NCBI GenBank assembly: GCA_022013615.1
Contig: JAKLQB010000429.1
Coordinates: 1 to 5,190 of the forward strand
Length of the DNA: 5,190 nucleotides
Direction of reading: 5' to 3'
Source of the DNA: Desulfobacterales bacterium
GTDB taxonomy: Bacteria; Desulfobacterota; DSM-4660; Desulfatiglandales; Desulfatiglandaceae
Part shown: in pieces, positions 1 through 5,190 of the stretch
How positions within the stretch are numbered: position 1 is the first letter of the stretch
Layout of the letters: the number at the start of each line of letters is the position of its first letter
Notes under the pieces: model-generated
Databases searched by the model: none
What the model was told of the DNA's origin: nothing
The model's input: the letters and a program-made list of their open reading frames with translations, nothing else
Program-made: the position numbers and the translations under genes

Positions 1-1
1 A

Positions 2-889
2 AAGTATGCAAAACCTCTTGGGTTGAGTCTCACAGAAGCGGCCGCCGGGATGTACCATTTAATTAACGTAAGCATGGCCAGCGGGATCAAAGAGGTCTCC
101 ATACAGAGAGGGTTTGATCCGAGGGACTTCCCACTTGTTGTGGCAGGAGGAGCCGGGCCGATCCATGCAGGGATGATCGCCCTTGAGCTTGAAATTGGCT
201 TAATCATTATTCCGAAGGAATCCTCTATTTTCTGTGCGGCCGGAATGCTCCTCTCGGATCTGAAGCATGATTTTGTTCGGACCTACCACGGAGTCTTGCA
301 TACTTTATCTCATGAGAGATTTACATCTCTCTTTAAAAAAATGGAAGATGAGGGATATTCCGTGCTTCGCAAAGAGAACATCACTGAAGAGCGGATAAAG
401 TTTATTTATTCTTGTGATCTCCGCTATACGGGTCAATACCACGAGGTGAACGTGGAGGTGAAAAAAGAGGAGATTCTTACCTGGGATATTCCAGGCATTC
501 TTGAAAGGTTCCATAAGGACCATGACCGTCTTTACGGCTACAGGCTTGACGATACACCTGTCGAGACCGTTAACCTCAGGGTCAGTGCAATAGGTGTGAC
601 TGATAAACCCAAGTTTACCGAAGAGGGATATGCGGGCGAGGATCCGGGAGGTGCACTAAAGGGAGAAAGATCCATCTTCCTCCCTAATGAAAAGGAGTTT
701 GTCTCTGTGAATGTCTATGATGGGCACAACCTGAAGCATGGAAATCGAATCCCTGGACCAGCCATTATTGAGCAGATCCAGACGACTATTTTTGTGCCTC
801 CTGAATATCATGTGGTTTTAGACCGATACGGGAGTTATACGATGGCCTTGAATGAAGCAAAAGGAGCAGTAACATGTCCAGAGATATAG
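2..889 (+). CDS. hyuA: HyuA-type subunit of hydantoinase/oxoprolinase/acetone carboxylase family, C-terminal part
   Basis: This is the 3' portion of a HyuA-like subunit. The open frame runs into the left window edge, so the true start is outside. About 295 residues are visible against roughly 680-720 for the family, so the N-terminal domain and much of the ATP-binding fold are missing. The visible part opens in the conserved helix PLGLSLTEAAAG (residues 5-16 of the fragment), followed by RGFDPRDF and the family signature AGGAGPIHAG (48-57), which belongs to the phosphate-binding core. The end carries GPAIIEQ (252-258) and VPPEY (265-269), typical of the C-terminal domain. In the family, HyuA binds ATP and phosphorylates the substrate carbonyl, and the partner HyuB completes hydrolysis or carboxylation in the cytoplasm. 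It overlaps the HyuB start by 16 bases. The TTG at 23 is an internal Leu codon, not the start, because conserved residues lie upstream of it. Substrate is unknown. Confidence 0.93.
   Translation, partial: KYAKPLGLSLTEAAAGMYHLINVSMASGIKEVSIQRGFDPRDFPLVVAGGAGPIHAGMIALELEIGLIIIPKESSIFCAAGMLLSDLKHDFVRTYHGVLHTLSHERFTSLFKKMEDEGYSVLRKENITEERIKFIYSCDLRYTGQYHEVNVEVKKEEILTWDIPGILERFHKDHDRLYGYRLDDTPVETVNLRVSAIGVTDKPKFTEEGYAGEDPGGALKGERSIFLPNEKEFVSVNVYDGHNLKHGNRIPGPAIIEQIQTTIFVPPEYHVVLDRYGSYTMALNEAKGAVTCPEI
861..866 (+). promoter_or_regulatory. Ribosome binding site of the HyuB gene
   Basis: AAGGAG lies 7 bases before the ATG at 874 and inside the end of the upstream HyuA coding region. It fixes the HyuB start and, with the 16-base gene overlap, points to coupled translation and matched expression of the two subunits. 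Confidence 0.8.
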
Positions 890-2616
890 ACACTATCCTT
901 TTATCAGTCCTCCAGAGGAGATTTAAATCAATTACCGGCGAGATGGGGCTGACGCTTCTTCGAACGACACGGTCTCCTATCTTGAATGAGGCTCGAGACT
1001 TTGTGACAGGCCTCTATGATGCCAAAGGCCGGATGTTGGAACAGACCGAATACATCCCTGTACTGGCCTTTGCCTTACAGCCAGTTTGCGAGAAAATAAT
1101 TGAGTTCTTTGGTGATGAGATCTATCCGGGCGATGTCATTCTTCATAATGACGTATTTTCAGGCGGAAACCAAAATGCGGATGTCGCCGTATTCAGACCC
1201 ATCTTCTACAAGAATCAGTTGATAGCCTGGGCAGCCTGTAAGGGGCACCAGGCAGACATAGGGGGTGCAGTGGCGGGAGGATATAACCCCCATGCCACAG
1301 AGGTCTGGCAGGAGGCATTCAGGATTCCCCCTGTAAAAATCTATGAAAAAGGCAAATTGCGCAAAGATGTTTGGGACCTGATCTTTGCCAATATACGATT
1401 CAAGATTGTGGAGGAGGACATTCGCGCAGAGATAGGGGGTTCCGTAGTGGGTGAGCGCGGGATTGTTGCACTTGTTGAAAGATATGGCATTGAAACTTTT
1501 CAGTCTCATGTGGAATACCTTTTTGATTCCACAGAAAAGATGATGCGAAATGAGATCAGGTCCATTCCGGACGGTGTATATAATGAAGAAAGCTGGGTCT
1601 TTTATGACGGATTCCAGGATGGATCCAAATTTAAGATACAGTTATCAATTACCAAGAAGGGCGACGATATCTATTTTGACTATGCAGGAACTGCTCCTCA
1701 AACCCAGGGTTTTGTAAACGCCCCTCTCTCAGCCAGTTGTTCCGCCATCCTTCTGACATTCCTTATGCTCATTAACCCGGATATCCCTCACAATGATGGA
1801 ATCACACGGCCTATTCATATCCAGATACCGGAAGGGACCTTCCTGAACGCCAGGTTTCCTGCTGCCACTACCTTTGGTAATAGCATAACCGGACCTCACT
1901 CAGATGCCATTTTAAAGGCCATGGCAAAAGCCCTCCCTAAACGCGTCACAGCAGGATGGAATCGATTCTTAGGGTTTAACTTCACGGGGATAGATCCCCG
2001 GAATAACAAGCCTTATGTAGATATTCTCTTTCTTGCTCAGAAAGGAGGCTCGGGCGCTACTTTCGGTGTGGACGGTTACGACCATATTGGGCTGATCAAT
2101 TGTGCGGGTGGCATCCTTGCCCAGGATTATGAAATGTTTGAAATTCAAGACCCTCATTTTCTTCTTAAACATGAGTTTGCCCCTGATTCGGCCGGACCGG
2201 GTCAATGGCGAGGAGGCCTTGGCATCACAACAGAATTTGAGGTTTACGCGGATAATGTAATGGGCATTGCCTATGGGGACGGCATTGAAGAGGAGGCCAG
2301 GGCCTTTGGGCTGTTTGGTGGAAAGCCAGGCTCAATTAACCGAATAGAACTTCGCTACCCGGACGGCAAGATCCATGAGGTTAAATCCAAAGAGATCATC
2401 AGGGGGGTTCCAAAGGGAACCCACTTCTATCAGGAAGCAGGCGGTGGCGGCGGATATGGAGATCCCCTTAAGCGCCCAATTGAAAAGGTATGGGAGGAAG
2501 TTGTTGATGGGCTGATCTCTGTTGAACAGGCACGGGAGGCTTATGGAGTGGTCATCGATCCATCGACCATTGCGATTAAGCTTGAAGAAACAGAGAAGCT
2601 GAGGGAGGGATCATAA
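874..2616 (+). CDS. hyuB: HyuB-type subunit of hydantoinase/oxoprolinase/acetone carboxylase family
   Basis: Complete 580-residue HyuB-like protein, a normal family length. It partners HyuA in a cytoplasmic ATP-dependent complex that opens cyclic amides or carboxylates ketones. The landmarks are in order. The N-terminal SITGEMGLTLLRTTRSP segment is at 19-35. The metal-site region NDVFSGGNQNAD is at 92-103, with KGHQADIGG at 123-131. DSAGPGQWRGGLG is at 438-450, and the glycine-rich end AGGGGGYGDP (522-531) is followed by the closing VDGLISVEQAREAYGVV. The family form of the second landmark is NDPY-x-GGTHLPD; here the His position is Gln100, while Asp103 and His125 remain. The start is fixed by AAGGAG at 861 and by the family-like N-terminus. 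No small acetone-carboxylase gamma-type gene follows, which leans away from a classical acetone carboxylase. Hydrolytic opening of a lactam fits the neighbours best, but carboxylation cannot be excluded. Confidence 0.95.
   Translation: MSRDIDTILLSVLQRRFKSITGEMGLTLLRTTRSPILNEARDFVTGLYDAKGRMLEQTEYIPVLAFALQPVCEKIIEFFGDEIYPGDVILHNDVFSGGNQNADVAVFRPIFYKNQLIAWAACKGHQADIGGAVAGGYNPHATEVWQEAFRIPPVKIYEKGKLRKDVWDLIFANIRFKIVEEDIRAEIGGSVVGERGIVALVERYGIETFQSHVEYLFDSTEKMMRNEIRSIPDGVYNEESWVFYDGFQDGSKFKIQLSITKKGDDIYFDYAGTAPQTQGFVNAPLSASCSAILLTFLMLINPDIPHNDGITRPIHIQIPEGTFLNARFPAATTFGNSITGPHSDAILKAMAKALPKRVTAGWNRFLGFNFTGIDPRNNKPYVDILFLAQKGGSGATFGVDGYDHIGLINCAGGILAQDYEMFEIQDPHFLLKHEFAPDSAGPGQWRGGLGITTEFEVYADNVMGIAYGDGIEEEARAFGLFGGKPGSINRIELRYPDGKIHEVKSKEIIRGVPKGTHFYQEAGGGGGYGDPLKRPIEKVWEEVVDGLISVEQAREAYGVVIDPSTIAIKLEETEKLREGS
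2604..2608 (+). promoter_or_regulatory. Ribosome binding site of the CoA ligase gene
   Basis: GGAGG, within the longer run GAGGGAGGGA (2601-2610), sits 8 bases before the ATG at 2617 and inside the last codons of HyuB. The HyuB TAA (2614-2616) directly touches the ATG, so translation is probably coupled. Confidence 0.8.
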
Positions 2617-4026
2617 ATGCAAACATCAATTAACAAGGATGATCAAATCCACTTCTCAGGAGAGCGACCATTTTGGAATGAAAAGATAGAAACCATGTCC
2701 CAGGATGAGCTCCGGTCTCTCCAGTTGAAAAGACTCAAAAGGCAGGTTCAATATAATTATACATATTCGATTTTCTATCGAGATAAGTTTAATGCCTGTG
2801 GAATGGTTCCTGAAGACATCAAGACTTTTGAGGACTTTCAGAAAGTCCCTCTTATGACAAAAGACGAACATCGCAGGACCCAGGAAGAATCTTTAGAAAA
2901 ATATGGGCATCCCTATGGTATAATTGCCTGTGCTCCCCAGGAAAAGATAGTAAGGATTAACTCCACTTCCGGCACAACCGGAACGCCTACCCTCTATACT
3001 CTCACCCGTCATGATGTGGCCGTAGTAAATGAATTACATGCGAGAAAATTCTGGAGGTCCGGCCTCAGACCCAACCATGTCATCATTCAGGCCCTGTCCT
3101 TAAGTATGTTCACAGGAGGCCTTCCCCTCTCTGAAGGGTTGATGCATCTGGGGGCTTCCGTAGTGCCCGTGGGGATTGAGGCGGGAACACGACGAGTGCT
3201 TCAATTTATTGAGCTTACTTCAGCGAATGCTATCATCGCCACGCCCTCTTTTGGGGAGTTTTTGATTGAAAAAACGCCTGAATATACAGGCAAGGATGCA
3301 CGTGATTTAGGGATCCGGTTGTATTATTGTGCTGGTGAGCCGGGCGGAGGAAATCCGGAGACCAGAAAGAGGTTGAGCGAAGGATTCAATGCGAAGGTCT
3401 TTGACAACACGGGTGGAGGGCATGCTTTTCACGGTATGTCATGTGATGAGCCTCCGGAACAATACAGTGGTATGCATTTCACCTCAGAAGACCATTGCCT
3501 GCTCGAACTGGTGCACCCTGAGACAAAAGCTCCTGTAGATATAGAAGATGGCGCTACAGGAGAGATGGTCTTTACTTTCCTTGATTGGGAAGGAGGACCT
3601 TTCATGCGCTATGCCTTAGGAGATATTCTTGAAGTGTACACCAGGCCCTGTGCCTGCGGGATGCCTGGAATAAGGTTTAAGATCATGGGCAGGGCTGATG
3701 ATATGCTGATTGTTAAGGGGGTCAATATATATCCTGGCTCTATCAAAAATGCTGTTGATAAGTTCTTTCCAAGAACGACAGGGGCCTTAAGAATCCTTTT
3801 GGATAAGCCAGGTCCACTTGTCTCACCCCCTCTCAGAATTCGTTTGGAACATGGTGCTGGCATGGATGCGGCATCCATTGGTGTTCTGGAGGAGGAAATG
3901 GTTTCTTATTTTAAGGATAATTTGCGCATTAGGCCAAAATTCATGTGGGTGCCACTTGAGACTATACCGAGAGAGCCTGGAAAAGTTAAACTGGTAGAAA
4001 TTGAGGACTCTGAAAATGAACGATGA
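2617..4026 (+). CDS. PaaK-like acyl/aryl-CoA ligase (AMP-forming)
   Basis: Complete 469-residue protein of the adenylate-forming (ANL) superfamily, phenylacetate-CoA ligase branch, slightly longer than typical PaaK (about 430-440). It should activate a carboxylic acid with ATP, via an acyl-adenylate, to a CoA thioester in the cytoplasm. Visible motifs are the phosphate loop STSGTTGTPT (116-125), YYCAGEPGG (236-244), RYALGD (331-336) with the ribose-binding Asp336, the hinge segment GRADDMLIVKGVNIYPGSI (358-376), and the C-terminal IPREPGKVKLV, whose Lys456 is the likely adenylation lysine. The A5 region, usually [YF]-G-x-[ST]-E, reads FDNTG (262-266), so the usual Glu is absent. Cys276, His287, Cys345 and Cys347 may form a metal site; this is inference. 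It starts immediately at the HyuB stop. Context suggests that it acts on the acid made by HyuAB or on an early pathway substrate. The exact acid (aryl, arylacetic or dicarboxylic) is not readable from the sequence. Confidence 0.92.
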   Translation: MQTSINKDDQIHFSGERPFWNEKIETMSQDELRSLQLKRLKRQVQYNYTYSIFYRDKFNACGMVPEDIKTFEDFQKVPLMTKDEHRRTQEESLEKYGHPYGIIACAPQEKIVRINSTSGTTGTPTLYTLTRHDVAVVNELHARKFWRSGLRPNHVIIQALSLSMFTGGLPLSEGLMHLGASVVPVGIEAGTRRVLQFIELTSANAIIATPSFGEFLIEKTPEYTGKDARDLGIRLYYCAGEPGGGNPETRKRLSEGFNAKVFDNTGGGHAFHGMSCDEPPEQYSGMHFTSEDHCLLELVHPETKAPVDIEDGATGEMVFTFLDWEGGPFMRYALGDILEVYTRPCACGMPGIRFKIMGRADDMLIVKGVNIYPGSIKNAVDKFFPRTTGALRILLDKPGPLVSPPLRIRLEHGAGMDAASIGVLEEEMVSYFKDNLRIRPKFMWVPLETIPREPGKVKLVEIEDSENER

Positions 4027-4066
4027 GACCCTGGTGCCCTGCAACCAGTTACCAATATGAGGATGA

Positions 4067-4077
4067 GGAGGGAGGAG
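4067..4077 (+). promoter_or_regulatory. Ribosome binding site that sets the flavoprotein start at 4084
   Basis: GGAGGGAGGAG lies just upstream of the ATG at 4084, with its GGAGG core (4071-4075) 8 bases before it. This is a near-ideal Shine-Dalgarno sequence. It argues against the in-frame upstream ATGs at 4057 and 4063, which would translate the purine-rich site itself into a non-homologous MRMRREESV leader. Confidence 0.8.
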
Positions 4078-4083
4078 TCCGTA

Positions 4084-4962
4084 ATGGGGTTGCCAAAATT
4101 TGAATATTATTGCCCTGAATCACTGGCCGAATTAGAAGGATTGCTCAACGACCACAAAGGCCCGGCAAAGATTCTGGCCGGGGGAACAGACCTTTTAATA
4201 CAAATGAAGGATAGGATTCAGAGCCCCGGAGTATTGATTGATATCGGGAACTTAGCAGCCCTTCAAGGCATCGCTTACATAGTAGGCAAAGGTACTGAAA
4301 TCCTGGCCGGCACCAAGATCGCGGCTATTGAAGAATCTCCCGTGATCCGGGAAAAGGTTCTCGCGTTATACCAGTCAGTAAGGCTTTTAGGGTCTCCCCA
4401 GATCAGGGCCATGGCCTCTTTAGGGGGCAATATCTGTAATGCCTCCCCATCGGCAGAGACCTTACCCATCCTCATGGCCCTGGATAGCAAGCTTACTGTA
4501 GCAGGTAATGGTTCAGAGAGAAGCCTTCCCATTGAATCCTTTTTCTTGGACTATCGTCAGGTTGACCTAAAGCCGGAGGAATTTCTGAAATCTGTCTTTA
4601 TTCCTGAGCAGCCTGGCATTGCCGGAAGCGCCTATGTTTGCCGTATGCTGCGGCAGGCAATGGAGATAGATATTGTTAATGCAGGCGTGTGGTTCTTAAT
4701 GGATCCGGAGGGTAAATGCCAGGAAGCCCGCATTGCCCTGGGGTCAGTCGCCCCCATTCCTTTTAGGGCACATGAGGCCGAGGCCGCACTTATAGGTCAG
4801 CCACTTACTGAAGACAGCTTTCAGCGGGCTGCAGCGGAGGCGGCCAGGGAATCATCACCTATTGATGATATCCGGGGGTCGGCTGAATATCGCCATCAAA
4901 TGGTAAAGGTCCTTGTGACCCGGGCCCTTAATCTGGCCCTTAAGTCTGTTAAGAAACCATGA
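4084..4962 (+). CDS. FAD-binding subunit of a molybdenum hydroxylase (CoxM / xanthine dehydrogenase family)
   Basis: Complete 292-residue medium subunit, normal for the family. It carries FAD and passes electrons from the molybdopterin subunit, through 2Fe-2S centres, to an acceptor. The N-terminus (KFEYYCPESLAEL) is family-like and follows a strong ribosome binding site, so ATG 4084 is chosen over ATG 4057. The FAD pyrophosphate motifs are AGGTD (32-36) and LGGNICNASPSAETLP (113-126). The C-terminal flavoprotein domain shows ARIALGSVAPIPFRAHEAEA (215-234) and a PIDDIRGSAEYR-type end (259-270). It lacks the roughly 40-residue 4Fe-4S insertion found in 4-hydroxybenzoyl-CoA reductase beta subunits, so it resembles an ordinary hydroxylase rather than that reductase. 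It lies 57 bases after the ligase. Neither the molybdopterin (large) nor the 2Fe-2S (small) subunit is in the window, so they should be encoded nearby or elsewhere. Substrate is unknown; context suggests N-heterocycle or aromatic hydroxylation. Confidence 0.93.
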   Translation: MGLPKFEYYCPESLAELEGLLNDHKGPAKILAGGTDLLIQMKDRIQSPGVLIDIGNLAALQGIAYIVGKGTEILAGTKIAAIEESPVIREKVLALYQSVRLLGSPQIRAMASLGGNICNASPSAETLPILMALDSKLTVAGNGSERSLPIESFFLDYRQVDLKPEEFLKSVFIPEQPGIAGSAYVCRMLRQAMEIDIVNAGVWFLMDPEGKCQEARIALGSVAPIPFRAHEAEAALIGQPLTEDSFQRAAAEAARESSPIDDIRGSAEYRHQMVKVLVTRALNLALKSVKKP

Positions 4963-4995
4963 TGTACAGACCTCGTTATTTGATCTAAGAACTAG

Positions 4996-5010
4996 GTCCG
5001 ATTTTTGGAC
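4996..5010. promoter_or_regulatory. Short dyad GTCC-N7-GGAC, possible operator
   Basis: GTCC (4996-4999) and GGAC (5007-5010) are perfect inverted halves around GATTTTT. The T run sits in the centre rather than after the stem, so this is not a standard terminator. A related half, GTGTCCAATTTT, recurs at 5137-5148. A regulator binding site is possible; the four-base arms make this tentative. Confidence 0.3.
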
Positions 5011-5042
5011 ACCATCATCATCATAATGGCTATATGGAGCCA

Positions 5043-5130
5043 AATTGAGGAATTGTGAATTTAGGGATTGAGGGATTAAGATAAGGAAAAGATTCATATT
5101 TCAATTCCTAAATTCCTGAATTCCTGAATT
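5043..5130. repeat. Long imperfect inverted repeat with 29-base loop
   Basis: The left arm 5043-5071 pairs with the right arm 5101-5130 over about 30 positions, with roughly four mismatches and one single-base gap; the spacer is 5072-5100. The arms are made of degenerate 8-base units, AATTNAGG on the left and AATTCCT(A/G) on the right. The transcript could fold into a long AU-rich hairpin that may stabilise the 3' end or aid termination. It could also be a dispersed palindromic element. Confidence 0.6.
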
Positions 5131-5131
5131 C
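5103..5131 (+). repeat. Short tandem repeat, 8-base unit AATTCCT(A/G)
   Basis: Three consecutive 8-base units (AATTCCTA at 5103, AATTCCTG at 5111 and 5119) are followed by a partial fourth (AATTC at 5127). They make up the right arm of the larger inverted repeat. The left arm shows the same 8-base period in degenerate, complementary form. Confidence 0.7.
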
Positions 5132-5190
5132 TACGAGTGTCCAATTTTCATGCAAACTGTACAAAAACAAACGAGAACAACTACTTAACC

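Larger units (their letters stand above)
4963..5190. other. Non-coding tail after the operon, rich in dyads
   Basis: These 228 bases are more AT-rich than the genes before them and contain no ORF with family resemblance or a convincing ribosome binding site. They hold a GTCC/GGAC dyad, a four-fold CAT run (5013-5024), a long imperfect inverted repeat, an outer TTGGACAC/GTGTCCAA pair, and an outermost TGTACAG (4963-4969) / CTGTACA (5157-5163) pair. No classical GC-rich hairpin followed by a T run is seen. The region may end the operon, regulate the next gene, or be a repeat element. Confidence 0.6.

Noticed and set aside
1159..1509. A 116-codon minus-strand ORF inside the HyuB gene
   Set aside because: It lies wholly within a conserved, complete coding region on the other strand and shows no domain features.
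4016..4060. A 14-codon ORF (ATG at 4016 to TGA at 4058) bridging the end of the ligase and the flavoprotein leader
   Set aside because: It is very short, has no ribosome binding site of its own and no recognisable sequence. Overlap at the ligase end is likely chance, though a coupling role cannot be excluded.
4057..4083. An upstream in-frame ATG start for the flavoprotein, giving 301 residues
   Set aside because: The extra nine residues (MRMRREESV) translate the purine-rich ribosome binding site, and the family N-terminus begins at the ATG at 4084.
4084..4962. Assignment as the beta subunit of 4-hydroxybenzoyl-CoA reductase, suggested by the nearby CoA ligase
   Set aside because: The extra 4Fe-4S-binding insertion with four clustered cysteines is absent; the four cysteines present (10, 118, 186, 212) are scattered.
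4996..5012. A Rho-independent terminator after the flavoprotein gene
   Set aside because: The stem is only four base pairs and the T run lies in the loop, not after the stem. The longer repeat downstream is AT-rich and also lacks a following T run.
5013..5024. A CAT trinucleotide run of four units as a phase-variable tract
   Set aside because: Four units are too few to suggest phase variation, and the tract lies outside any supported gene.
4855..5097. An 80-codon minus-strand ORF spanning the end of the flavoprotein gene and the non-coding tail
   Set aside because: It overlaps a well-supported gene, its protein resembles no family I recognise, and part of it is the translated inverted repeat.

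Overview
The window holds the 3' part of one operon-like gene set, all on the + strand. It has four coding regions, the first cut by the window edge, followed by a 228-base non-coding tail with nested inverted repeats. In order they are: the C-terminal part of a HyuA-type subunit (hydantoinase/oxoprolinase/acetone carboxylase superfamily), a complete HyuB-type subunit, a complete PaaK-like (phenylacetate-CoA ligase family) acyl-CoA ligase, and a complete FAD-binding 'medium' subunit of a molybdenum hydroxylase (xanthine dehydrogenase/CO dehydrogenase CoxM family). HyuA and HyuB overlap by 16 bases, HyuB and the ligase abut exactly (TAA then ATG), and the flavoprotein starts 57 bases after the ligase stop. 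Each internal start has a purine-rich Shine-Dalgarno sequence, which supports a single coupled transcript.

The gene set reads as a catabolic module. In known systems HyuA/HyuB complexes use ATP either to hydrolyse a cyclic amide (hydantoinase, 5-oxoprolinase, caprolactamase) or to activate a ketone for carboxylation (acetone or acetophenone carboxylase). A molybdenum hydroxylase can hydroxylate an N-heterocycle to a lactam, a HyuAB enzyme can open that lactam, and a PaaK-like ligase can activate the resulting acid as its CoA thioester. The same enzyme classes occur together in the anaerobic indoleacetate gene cluster of Azoarcus/Aromatoleum. An alternative is an acetophenone-carboxylase-like pathway with a dedicated CoA ligase. 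The substrate cannot be fixed from this window, and the molybdopterin and 2Fe-2S subunits expected to partner the flavoprotein are not in it.

Two active-site departures stand out. HyuB has Gln where a metal-ligand His is expected in the GGTHLPD-type motif. The ligase lacks the usual Glu of its [YF]-G-x-[ST]-E motif.

The tail (4963-5190) contains no supportable gene. It carries a GTCC/GGAC dyad, an imperfect inverted repeat with about 29-30 base arms built from an 8-base AATTCCTG-like unit, and an outer TTGGACAC/GTGTCCAA pair. It may be an operon end, a regulatory region of the next gene, or a small palindromic repeat element.

The base composition, gene types and style of intergenic repeat would suit an anaerobic aromatic or heterocycle degrader, for example a Desulfobacterota lineage. 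This taxonomic guess is weak, because no marker gene is present.
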